From positions 496,001 through 560,000 of the forward strand of contig NC_087082.1 in NCBI RefSeq assembly GCF_026151205.1: a stretch of DNA of 64,000 nucleotides. Direction: 5' to 3'. The position numbers and the translations under genes were made by a program. Below are positions 10,775 to 21,265 of this stretch, piece by piece (within the stretch, counting starts at the first letter, position 1; each line of letters begins with the position of its first letter). The stretch is from Bolinopsis microptera (taxonomy: Eukaryota > Ctenophora > Tentaculata > Lobata > Bolinopsidae). Under the pieces are notes generated by a model. It ran no database searches. It was not told where the DNA came from and saw only the letters and a program-made list of their open reading frames with translations.

Positions 10775-12829
10775 ATGGTTGAACCTAGTTTCAAATCACA
10801 ATGCTCAAGTTGCTTCGGGTGGTCTTATGCTCCTAGAAATGTTTTCATTTGTCCTGTATGTGACAAACCAGTTCATAAAAAATGCCTCAAAGATTATCTT
10901 GGTTGTATTACATGCTGTCTAAACCTAATACCTGGCTATAGAGTAACTTCCTACGAACTTAATGATAATTACAATACAATAACCCCCACTTTTAACCCCT
11001 ATATTCGTTCTCACGTACTGAATCAAATAGGCGAACTTACTGATGAAATAGATTCCAGCGAAATCGATCTCAACAATTGTATATCGGAGATATTGGTTAG
11101 CTGTAAGTACCAACACCCTGATAATATCAAGACCCCTAGCAATCACGAATTTAAGATACTTTCGTTAAACGTTAGATCACTCGTGAAGAATATCTCAAAT
11201 TTTAGAGAAGAAATAGAAACATTCTCCAAATTTGACCTCATCTGCCTCAATGAAACCAACTGTAAAATTTCTAATCTTCCTAATGGTCTGAACGACATTG
11301 AAATCGAACAGTTTTACGAGCCCTTTATCAAAGAACCTGCACGTAAATCTGGAAAAGGAGGTGGTCTTGCGCTCTATGTTAACAAACGCGTTTGTGATTA
11401 CGATAAAATACAGGAACTCGAACTCAATCTGAGTCCAGAAGAAGTTACTTGCGGAGAATTTCAATTGCTTAAAATCAACAATTTTAAAAACGGAAATAAG
11501 ACAAAAATCATCGTAAATTTCTACCGCTCGCCATCCACAAGCCCTAAAAAATTCCTTGAAAAGTTTGAAAACGTGCTCAGGGGTCTTGATAGACACTCCA
11601 GAAAGCAGATAGTCTTCCTGGGTGATGCAAATATTGATCTTATAAAATACGATACCGACGCTTACAGCCAGGATCTTATAAGCTTACTAGAAAAATATGG
11701 GTTTGCCCAGACTGTCTCCAAGCCTACCAGGGTAACTGACCACAGTGCAACGCTTATTGATCACGTGTATACTAATCACGTGACCAACGTTATTAGTTGT
11801 AATGTCGTGACGTTGGATATGTCAGATCATCTCGCGGTTAGCACGACCATTAGTTTAGGAGCCACACCTAGTTTGAACGAGCGATTCCGTAGTCAACGTG
11901 TAAAGAACAACAACACTAGCTTGAAATTAGAGGCCCGTGTATTTAACGAAGCTAATCATGCTAAATTCAAAGAGCTTATTGTAAGTGAGACCTGGGATGA
12001 TGCTACCTCCTCAACGTGCGCTGATGAACAATACAATTCCATCTATCAAACGTACATGAAACACTACAATACTGCATACCCCCTGAAGCGCGACAGTTCG
12101 AGAAGAAAATTCGAAAGAGCTGACCCAAAGCCTTGGATCTTACCCTGGCTTGAGGCGGCATGCAACCGCAAGAAGTTACTTTTTTTTGAAAAAACTATAA
12201 ATCCATCACAAAAAAACTGCGACGCGTATGATAAAATGAAAAAGTTTTGTCACAAACATGTGAATCTAGCCAAAGAAAAGTACTATAAAAAAATGTTTGA
12301 CAAATACCAAAACTGCTCTAAAAGTCAATGGAAAATTATCAATGGCCTCCTGAACCGTAACAGAAAAAAGTTCGGACACACCCGTCTGAAGGACGACGAT
12401 GGCACGATTATAAGCTCCGATCTGGCAGTCGCTGAGAAATTTAACGGCTACTTCTCCGGTATTGCAGCCAGTATCAAGAGGCAAATCGCTGCCCGTCGAA
12501 CCTTTGACCCAGGTGGTTTCAAGCATTTTCTTAAGGCTTCGTGTAGTAACTCGATGTTTCTTAAGCCTACATCACACGGTGAAGTCCAAAAGATAATATC
12601 AGGGCTTAAGAACAAGTCCACACTCGATTGTAAAATTGAGCCGTTGAAAATTGCAAACAGCTGCGAAAACTTTACCAGGGCACTAGCTAATGTCATTAAC
12701 TGTTCGTTCTCCAGTGGTACCTTCCCAAATGCTCTAAAAACTGCGAAAGTCGTTCCTATCCACAAAGGTGGTTCAAAATTGGAAGTAGCTAATTATAGGC
12801 CGATCTCTCTTTTGGGATCATTCTCGAAA

Positions 12830-13327
12830 ATTTATGAGAAACTTATGCATGCTCGTGTTTTAGAATTTTTAGATAAGAACGATTCTCTTTTCGAAAATCA
12901 ATACGGATTTCGGCCAGGAAGATCGTGCGAACATGCACTGCTCAATGCCCAAAATTCTATACTACACTCTCTGAATAAGAAACAAATTTCCCTACTGCTC
13001 CTGCTCGATTACAGTAAAGCCTGGAGACTGGAGGAGTACTGTAGGATCTCACATTATAGGCCTGGAGACTGGAGGAGTACTGTAGGATCTCACATTATAG
13101 GCCTGGAGACTGGAGGAGTACTGTAGGATCTCACATTTATGAGAAACTTATGCATGCTCGTGTTTTAGAATTTTTAGATAAGAACGATTCTCTTTTCGAA
13201 AATCAATACGGATTTCGGCCAGGAAGATCGTGCGAACATGCACTGCTCAATGCCCAAAATTCTATACTACACTCTCTGAATAAGAAACAAATTTCCCTAC
13301 TGCTCCTGCTCGATTACAGTAAAGCCT
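12830..13327. repeat. 193-bp direct duplication flanking inserted satellite
   Basis: 12830-13022 and 13135-13327 are identical as far as I can read and encode the same RT segment. Between them lie 112 bp of the 41-bp satellite. At the left junction GCCT, and at the right junction ATT, belong to both sequences, so each breakpoint shows 3-4 bp microhomology. This fits template switching or microhomology-mediated repair rather than a simple transposase cut. Confidence 0.92.
13023..13134. repeat. 2.7 monomers of the 41-bp satellite inside an RT gene
   Basis: The units match the long array that starts 2.5 kb downstream at 15613 (GGAGACTGGAGGAGTACTG core). This is an isolated short array in unrelated coding DNA. 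Confidence 0.95.
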
Positions 13328-14562
13328 TTGACGTGCTTGATCATGAGACCTTGCTTAAGAAGCTTGACCATTATGGGATCAGGGGAGTCGCGCACGAATG
13401 GTTTAGATCTTACCTTTGTAATCGATCTCAATACGTAACTTTAAACGGAACTTGCTCTTCTAGCATGCCCATAGTTTACGGCGTACCTCAGGGTAGCATT
13501 TTAGGACCTCTCTTATTTGTAATTTATATAAACGACCTACCTGGAATTAGTGATTTTGCAAAGTTCATCCTTTATGCCGACGACGCAAACATATTAATTA
13601 GTGGAACCACCCTAGAAGAAATACAATTAAAAGCTAATCAGCTAATTTCACGTCTTGTAGATTGGGTAGGTGTTAATGGGCTATCTTTAAATGTAAAAAA
13701 GACGTGTTACATGATTTTCACTAGAAAAAGAATCGACTTCAGCGGCTTTAATTTGTCCATTGACAACACTGTAATCGAACGTAAGACTGAAGCAAGATTT
13801 TTAGGAGTAATCCTAGACGAAAAGCTCACTTGGCAAAAACACATTACGGCCGTTAGAATAAAGATGGGTCGCTACCTCGGAGTTATGTATAAGCTAAAGC
13901 ACCTTCTACCTATCAAAGCCCGCCTAAACATTTTCCAAAGCCTTATCCAATCCCATCTAAATTTCTGTTCTTTAGTGTGGGGATTTGCCTCAAAATGTCA
14001 CATTGAATCTCTGTTCACCAAGCAAAAGCAGGGAATTAGAGCTGTTATGTCAGGATATGTAAATTATAGATATAAAGACGGCAATCCCCCGGAGCACACA
14101 AAAAGTGCGTTTAGATTGCATAATATCCTAACAGTCCATAGCGTCATTGTAAAAAACGCTCTTATTCTACTACACAAAGTAAGGAACATGCCAAGCCTTC
14201 TCCCTAAATCCATCAAAGATCTTTTCCCTCACGATATTCCCACCTATAATTCCACATACGAACATAACCTTTCTTGGTTCACAACTTACAACGGCCCAAC
14301 ATTTAGAAATACTCTTTTCTTCAAAGGACCCATGCTCTCTATTACAAAACAAAGTAAGGATATAACTATTCCAAGTTCTACCTTTTCAATTGAAATCTTT
14401 AAAAATTCAGCTAAGCGCGAACTCCTCAAGCTGCAAAGCTCAGGAGACGATGAAAATTGGCCAAATTTCTTACTTTATAGTATACCTGGGCTAAGAAAGT
14501 CTCAAAGAGAAGGGCGCTCGCAAATAGACTACAGCACCGAGTTAGTAAGCGACAACGAGTAA

Positions 14563-15612
14563 AGAAAGATCACTCGCGACAAATGACTATGATCTTTTAT
14601 CAACAACATATCATTTTAATTTCACTGCCATTATGCAATGCCGAATTTACATCTGCCGCGCAAAACTTTTTATCTATTATTATTAAATAGTAATTAGCAT
14701 GTTTACAAATTGCGACTTCAACCAGTTTTGCAGACCGTTAGTTATATAGTACTTTTAGTAGGGCATTTATTTTAATATATTTATTTTACATTATTATATT
14801 TTAGTGTGACTTCTATAATTTCATTTATGTAATAACCATTGATCAATAAATTGCGGCACACGCCAACCGCCAAAAACAAAACGGTATTATGTATGTAGGG
14901 AATTCTAATATTACATGTAGGAAGTCGATAAAGCAAAATATTGTCCAAAATAATCCTAAATTGTGATATTCTTACAGTGATTCGCTATTTCCTCAAACTC
15001 CCTCGACCAATAAAATGAGGAGACATTTCAAGATCCCTTACTTTCTACAGATTTCATTTCGTTCCTCGTCAATTTCGTGACGTTGGTAACTTTTTCAGGC
15101 ATTCTTAAATACATTATATATAATAAGGAAAAAATCATAAAACGTCCAAGTCTAAGTATGTTCTTAGAATTGATCATGATGTTGCAAGTAGTATATAATA
15201 GTTATTATTATAATAGTTACATAATTCTACACCTGCAATATTACACCTGCAAGCAATCTAATACAAATCTTCTACCACCGATGTGATGACTGAAGTAGTA
15301 CCTTGAATGGTTCCTTTGCTGTATAAAAGGTAGTATCTCTATTATTATAAAATATTTTAGATTTAACTATATTTAGCAATATTGATGTACGCCTAATATT
15401 CAAAGGCATTATTTCAGTAGTAATACATCCTCCCCAGTAAGTAACTAGTTAACTAACATTAAATCCGAGGTATGGTACTTTAGGGTCACACTACGCCTTT
15501 ATTTAATCTACTTAATAGCATAAACCAGCTCATAACGAATACTTCTATAGCAATTAGCATAATGACAGATAAATTATGTCTAGATAAGATAATCAATTAT
15601 AATAAAGATCCC
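14563..15612 (+). other. LINE B 3' region and AT-rich spacer
   Basis: No gene is visible. An AATAAA lies near 14846. The remainder is AT-rich with short, unsupported frames up to the start of the satellite array. Confidence 0.5.
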
Positions 15613-17745
15613 AGGCCTGGAGACTGGAGGAGTACTGTAGGATCTCACATTATAGGCCTGGAGACTGGAGGAGTACTGTATGATCTTACATTATAGGCCT
15701 GGAGACTGGAGGAGTACTGTACGATCTCACATTATAGGCCTGGAGACTGGAGGAGTACTGTAGGATCTCACATTATAGGCCTGGAGACTGGAGGAGTACT
15801 GTAGGATCTCACATTATAGGCCTGGAGACTGGAGGAGTACTGTATGATCTTACATTATAGGCCTGGAGACTGGAGGAGTACTGTAGGATCTCACATTATA
15901 GGCCTGGAGACTGGAGGAGTACTGTAGGATCTCACATTATAGGCCTGGAGACTGGAGGAGTACTGTAGGATCTCACATTATAGGCCTGGAGACTGGAGGA
16001 GTACTGTAGGATCTCAAATTATAGGCCTGGAGACTGGAGGAGTACTGTAGGATCTCACATTATAGGCCTGGAGACTGGAGGAGTACTGTAGGATCTCACA
16101 TTATAGGCCTGGAGACTGGAGGAGTACTGTAGGATCTCACATTATAGGCCTGGAGACTGGAGGAGTACTGTAGGATCTCACATTATAGGCCTGGAGACTG
16201 GAGGAGTACTGTAGGATCTCACATTATAGGCCTGGAGACTGGAGGAGTACTGTAGGATCTCACATTATAGGCCTGGAGACTGGAGGAGTACTGTAGGATC
16301 TCACATTATAGGCCTGGAGACTGGAGGAGTACTGTAGGATCTCACATTATAGGCCTGGAGACTGGAGGAGTACTGTAGGATCTCACATTATAGGCCTGGA
16401 GACTGGAGGAGTACTGTAGGATCTCACATTATAGGCCTGGAGACTGGAGGAGTACTGTAGGATCTCACATTATAGGCCTGGAGATTGGAGGAGTACTGTA
16501 GGATCTCACATTATAGGCCTGGAGACTGGAGGAGTACTGTATGATCTTACATTATAGGCCTGGAGATTGGAGGAGTACTGTAGGATCTCACATTATAGGC
16601 CTGGAGACTGGAGGAGTACTGTAGGATCTCACATTATAGGCCTGGAGACTGGAGGAGTACTGTAGGATCTCACATTATAGGCCTGGAGACTGGAGGAGTA
16701 CTGTAGGATCTCACATTATAGGCCTGGAGATTGGAGGAGTACTGTAGGATCTCACATTATAGGCCTGGAGACTGGAGGAGTACTGTATGATCTTACATTA
16801 TAGGCCTGGAGATTGGAGGAGTACTGTAGGGTTCTCACATTATAGGCCTGGAGACTGGAGGAGTACTGTAGGATCTCACACTGGAGACTAGAGGAGTACT
16901 GTAGGATCTCACATTATAGGCCTGGAGACTGGAGGAGTACTGTAGGATCTCACACTGGAGACTAGAGGAGTACTGTAGGATCTCACATTATAGGCCTGGA
17001 GACTGGAGGAGTACTGTAGGATCTCACACTGGAGACTAGAGGAGTACTGTAGGATCTCACATTATAGGCCTGGAGACTGGAGGAGTACTGTAGGATCTCA
17101 CATTATAGGCCTGGAGACTGGAGGAGTACTGTAGGATCTCACATTATAGGCCTGGAGACTGGAGGAGTACTGTAGGATCTCATATTATAGGCCTGGAGAC
17201 TGGAGGAGTACTGTAGGATCTCACATTATAGGCCTGGAGACTGGAGGAGTACTGTAGGATCTCACATTATAGGCCTGGAGACTGGAGGAGTACTGTACGA
17301 TCTCACATTATAGGCCTGGAGACTGGAGGAGTACTGTACGATCTCACATTATAGGCCTGGAGACTGGAGGAGTACTGTAGGATCTCACATTATAGGCCTG
17401 GAGACTGGAGGAGTACTGTAGGATCTCACATTATAGGCCTGGAGACTGGAGGAGTACTGTAGGATCTCACATTATAGGCCTGGAGACTGGAGGAGTACTG
17501 TAGGATCTCACATTATAGGCCTGGAGACTGGAGGAGTACTGTACGATCTCACATTATAGGCCTGGAGACTGGAGGAGTACTGTACGATCTCACATTATAG
17601 GCCTGGAGACTGGAGGAGTACTGTAGGATCTCACATTATAGGCCTGGAGACTGGAGGAGTACTGTAGGATCTCACATTATAGGCCTGGAGACTGGAGGAG
17701 TACTGTAGGATCTCACATTATAGGCCTGGAGACTAGACGAGTACT
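15613..17745. repeat. 41-bp satellite array, about 52 copies
   Basis: The monomer begins AGGCCTGGAGACTGGAGGAG and ends in ATCTCACATTAT. Most copies are identical. Variants (GATTGG for GACTGG, ATGATCTTAC, ACGATCTC) recur in groups, and near 16880-17060 a shortened monomer starting CTGGAGACTAGAGG alternates with the full one. This points to higher-order units spread by unequal exchange. The array is interrupted at 17746 and resumes at 19679. Confidence 0.98.
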
Positions 17746-19678
17746 CTGCCCAAATTTGACAAAAGGAAGTATGTGCATTTTTGACTTTTTTTTTTATCTA
17801 AAACTTTTCAAACAATACATAATTATACAGAATTGAATGCTTCTAAATAAACCCAGTTATAAAAGGAAGAACCGATATAGCCCTAATTTTCACTATCCCA
17901 GAATATTGAAACCCAAATTATGTATTGAAAGAGGGGTAACCAAAACACGGTAGTGTGCAGTAATACCACACCCGCAATAACATTGGGCCCTAGCAACAAT
18001 TAATTAATCAATGAATCAAAACATATAATATTGTACTTATAGAAAATATAAAACTCTCAAGGTTCCTTCTCCGAGCTAATGACTCTAAAGTTCCTGATTA
18101 CGTGAACTTTGTCCGGCTCTGCTGTCCTTTTATTGAGTAGCTGGACGACAACATTCTTGTAGGCTATTCTGTCTGCAGCTGATCTATCAGGAGTAATGTA
18201 AACAGAACTAAACCCCTCTACATGTCTTAATAACTTAGTCTTGCTCAAGATGGTACGAGCTTGATCTGAGCTTGACAAAGTGAATTTAACTGGTCTGACT
18301 CGTTCACTTGTGTCCTTTCCAACTCTATTACATCTCAAAATTTTTGGTTTTTCGTTGAGATGGTCCAACAAAATACCAGATACCTTAGCATCCAGGTTCT
18401 CCTCAGTCTCTGGAATCCCAAAGATGATCAGACTTTTACTTCGATCTTCTTCTAGGGCAACCCTTTTCACTGCAGCTTGGATTTTCTTCGGTGCAAAGGC
18501 GTTTTTGCACGTGTTTTTCAACAGAGACGAAAAGGTCTTAATCTCTTTCTGAGCTGCACTTTTCACAGTTCCAATCTCGTCATCCTTCTTCAAAGCTAAC
18601 TTCTCCTGCAGATCACTGATTTTTGCCATATCTTCTTCTTGCTTCGAGAGTAACTTCTCTTGTAGTTCTATGATCTTAGTCGCATCTTCAATTTTTTCTT
18701 TCCTGAACACTCTGTTGTCGTCAGCTGTTTCTGTGGCAGATTGTAACAATAGACCACAATAATCGTTCAGCAAACAGCACACTGTCTCTAGCCATTCTGA
18801 TAACTTCTCTCTAGGCACACTTCTCTGGTTCAGTTTGTCAAATTGCACATCATCGTTGTGTTCGGCACCGATTTTACTTCTAATCTCCTTAAAAATACTG
18901 TTAGTTGCCATGTGTATCTGATTCACATACTCCGTAAGGAACTGGCCATTCATAACCATAGCATCATCTATCATATCCAAGTGTTCATTCTGTAGCGGCA
19001 AAGGCATCGTACACGTTGTACAGAAAATGTACAAACAATGTATACAAATCTACAAAGCCAGAGAGATAATTCAACGCGCACACAAAACTGCTGATAAGAG
19101 AGCTACAATTTAGCAACGAATGTAAAAGTGTAATATCGTGTTCGAGATAATGGCAAGTTTGTGATGGCCGTTTTTTTTCACCTTATAGGTTGAAATGTTT
19201 TCTTGGGATAATGTTTTTTTAATCCAAAATTGTCAGGAAAAACTTGTGAGACTTCATCCATTCCCTCTTCTTTGACCATTTTTCCTCAAAAACGACCGTT
19301 TTAAAACAATTTATCCAGTTATTTTACCCTGTGTATTTTAATACATAAAAGGAAGTAAGTACAATGATCAATATAATAAATATCATAAAAAGGAAGTATG
19401 TCCAACAAAAAAGGAAGTATGTACACACAGTAATGGGCAAAATAATTTTACAAAAGGAAGTATGTGCGCACATACTTCCTTTTGTGATAATCTACCAGCA
19501 AGTATCAGGATATTCAGGTTAAAAACTGTCACATACTTCCATGGGTCAACATTATAGAAGCATTTTCATGTAATGCCACTTATCCAGTGGGATAGAGCTT
19601 ATTGCCAGCTTTTCAACGGTATATAAAACTCCATATCTTCAAAAATGTCACATACTTCCTTTTGTCAAATTTGGGCAG
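17746..19678 (-). mobile_element. 1.93-kb terminal-inverted-repeat element inserted in the satellite
   Basis: The first and last 30 bp are perfect inverted copies, starting CTGCCCAAATTTGACAAAAG. The flanking satellite motif TACT is present on both sides (17742-17745, 19679-19682), consistent with a 4-bp target duplication. Subterminal boxes reading AAAAGGAAGTATGTG recur at about 19350, 19386, 19410 and 19452 (there as a palindrome of both orientations) and near 19533, besides the two termini. It carries one gene (18057-19034, minus). No transposase is visible, so it should need one from elsewhere. Confidence 0.85.
18057..19034 (-). CDS. LINE-ORF1-like coiled-coil and RRM-like protein in a TIR element
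   Basis: 325 aa. Residues about 110-165 are a heptad-rich coiled coil (IIELQEKLLSKQEEDMAKIS). Residues about 195-310 resemble the RNA-binding core of invertebrate LINE ORF1 proteins: KSLIIFGIPETEEN, LRCNRVGK, RPVKFTLSSSDQA and a VYITPDRSAADR loop. Such proteins act as trimeric nucleic-acid chaperones for retrotransposon RNA. It is the only gene in its element and no RT accompanies it. A Met near residue 10 is an alternative start. Whether it serves transposition of this element or is a passenger is unknown. It could also be a host gene family of LINE origin captured by a DNA transposon. Confidence 0.75.
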   Translation of the reverse strand: MYIFCTTCTMPLPLQNEHLDMIDDAMVMNGQFLTEYVNQIHMATNSIFKEIRSKIGAEHNDDVQFDKLNQRSVPREKLSEWLETVCCLLNDYCGLLLQSATETADDNRVFRKEKIEDATKIIELQEKLLSKQEEDMAKISDLQEKLALKKDDEIGTVKSAAQKEIKTFSSLLKNTCKNAFAPKKIQAAVKRVALEEDRSKSLIIFGIPETEENLDAKVSGILLDHLNEKPKILRCNRVGKDTSERVRPVKFTLSSSDQARTILSKTKLLRHVEGFSSVYITPDRSAADRIAYKNVVVQLLNKRTAEPDKVHVIRNFRVISSEKEP

Positions 19679-20022
19679 TACTGTAGGATCTCACATTATA
19701 GGCCTGGAGACTGGAGGAGTACTGTAGGATCTCAAATTATAGGCCTGGAGACTGGAGGAGTACTGAGCTGTAGGATCTCACATTATAGGCCTGGAGACTG
19801 GAGGAGTACTGTAGGATCTCACATTATAGGCCTGGAGACTGGAGGAGTACTGTAGGATCTCACATTATAGGCCTGGAGACTGGAGGAGTACTGTAGGATC
19901 TCACATTATAGGCCTGGAGACTGGAGGAGTACTGTAGGATCTCACATTATAGGCCTGGAGACTGGAGGAGTACTGTAGGATCTCACACTGGAGACTGGAG
20001 GAGTACTGTAGGATCTCACAGA
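19679..20022. repeat. 41-bp satellite array, right part, about 8 copies
   Basis: Same monomers as 15613-17745, displaced by the inserted element. One unit near 19765 has a short internal insertion (ACTGAGCTGTAGG). The array ends in a shortened monomer before unique sequence at about 20023. Confidence 0.96.
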
Positions 20023-21265
20023 TCAATGTACTAATTTAACATTGTTTGAGATGATCGTGCGCAGTGGGGCACCATTATTTCATATTCACTGAGCTGACAA
20101 ACCACGACTTAAAGACACACTTACGTTCAGTCGTCACGGCATGTCGGCACCTCACGGCATGTTTTCTACATGTACACTCACATTACGCACACTCTCCTAT
20201 TGGATATTCCTGTAGCTGTTATTGTCTATCGTTTATCTGTAACAAATAATTATATTATAAAATTTAACTGTGTGTAGTTACACACAGTCACCCGCGTGTA
20301 GTTACACACAGTTACCCGCGTGTAGTTACACACAGTAACCATGGTAACACGAGGTAACTACAACACGAGGATAGGCCCTGGTAACCATGGTAACAAGTCT
20401 GCTGTACTACTGTTTATACATGCCACGTGTGATGCCACGTGATTGTTATTATCTAGTTGGTAACGGTGATGATGCGTCCAGGATGTTTAAATATGACAGG
20501 AATTTAGTTTGATTTAAAAGTATGGGAAATGGGAATCAAAATGGTGAGACCTGTGAAATGATATCAATGTTGGAGCGGTTTGTTTGATGCTTTGCAGTTC
20601 AGACAAGCCCGCTTCATTCTCACGTAACATTCTCACGTGACAAACTGAGAGGAATTCCTTAGATTTCAATAGTGTGCACTATATATAGTATATATATATT
20701 ATATTATATATAGTACATTGTAATGATGACTCACATTGGTAACCACAGTAACATGACGCACATACCAGTAATATAAGTAACATGACACCCTGTGTAGTAA
20801 CCATGGTAACCAGTAATACCGCGCTCCATCTCCCGGAAACAACCTTACTTTTGCTTTTGGAATTCAAAATATTTGTTCACTCGTGTTGACACAACAGCAG
20901 AGCAATCAGCACATCAGCTACCATTAAGTAGTAAGTTATCTGCTACAGGACACTTTATAACAACTCACAAATTTTCAGATCTGTTCTCATAGCACGTTAC
21001 AGAGATACAATAAACAGTTGAGAGAGAGACAATGTATTAGTTAATACCATTTCCTCTTGTATTGTATTGACATGACAAACATTTTTGTATCTACTCACAA
21101 ATAGTTCGTAATTGGCAGCTCGTGTGAACATAATAGATACTGTAAAGAGAGCACTACAACCTATCTCGTGTAGTGAATTGTACACTGTACAGGGGAGGGG
21201 TATATAATCTCTATACTGTATAGAGGGGGTATATTGTATATATTGTATATTGTACAGGGGGTCAA
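20023..21265. other. Non-coding spacer with short repeats and X-box-like palindromes
   Basis: No gene seen. About 20272-20345 holds three copies of a 24-bp unit (GTGTAGTTACACACAGTTAC...), itself palindromic in GTAGTTACAC. Palindromes GTAACCATGGTAAC occur at 20335, 20381 and 20797. A TA-rich stretch lies at 20680-20715. Confidence 0.6.
20335..20810. promoter_or_regulatory. Cluster of three GTAACCATGGTAAC palindromes
   Basis: The perfect 14-bp palindrome at 20335-20348, 20381-20394 and 20797-20810 resembles the RFX X-box (two inverted GTTNCC/GGYAAC half-sites) with one mismatch. The same motif recurs at 29678, 59905 and 62796, with close variants at 2215 and 61427. Either true RFX-type sites or a fragment of a dispersed repeat. 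Confidence 0.4.

Larger units (their letters stand above)
10775..14562 (+). pseudogene. LINE B ORF2: PHD-like finger, endonuclease and RT, broken by satellite insertion
   Basis: N-terminal C4HC3 finger at residues 10-47 (C10, C13, C26, C29, H34, C37, C44, C47), matching PHD spacing. Then an endonuclease domain (ILSLNVRSL with Asn132, LNETN, FLGDANIDLI, MSDHLAV) and an RT beginning KVVPIHKGGSKLEVANYRPI. After the LLLDYSKA motif the frame runs into foreign satellite DNA at 13023 and stops at 13126. A second open segment, 13150-14562, repeats part of the RT and carries the rest: AFDVLDH, GVPQGSILGP, the YADD box at 13573-13584, thumb and C-terminal region. The interruption is 305 bp (112 bp satellite plus a 193-bp duplication), which also shifts frame. 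Apart from this event the ORF looks undamaged, so the insertion is recent or the copy was recently active. Confidence 0.88.
8340..14870 (+). mobile_element. LINE B, CR1-like retrotransposon with AlkB-SGNH ORF1
   Basis: A two-ORF non-LTR element: ORF1 8450-10258, a 516-bp inter-ORF spacer, ORF2 from 10775 to 14562, then an AT-rich 3' region with an AATAAA at about 14846. The limits are estimates, since no terminal target duplication was identified. SGNH-esterase and PHD domains are established in CR1-like ORF1 proteins. Here the esterase is in ORF1 behind an AlkB domain, while the PHD-like finger sits at the start of ORF2. The element is inactive in this copy because the RT is interrupted at 13023-13327. 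Confidence 0.75.

Noticed and set aside
18280-18552. Plus-strand ORF inside the TIR element
   Set aside because: Shadow of the LINE-ORF1-like gene on the other strand.
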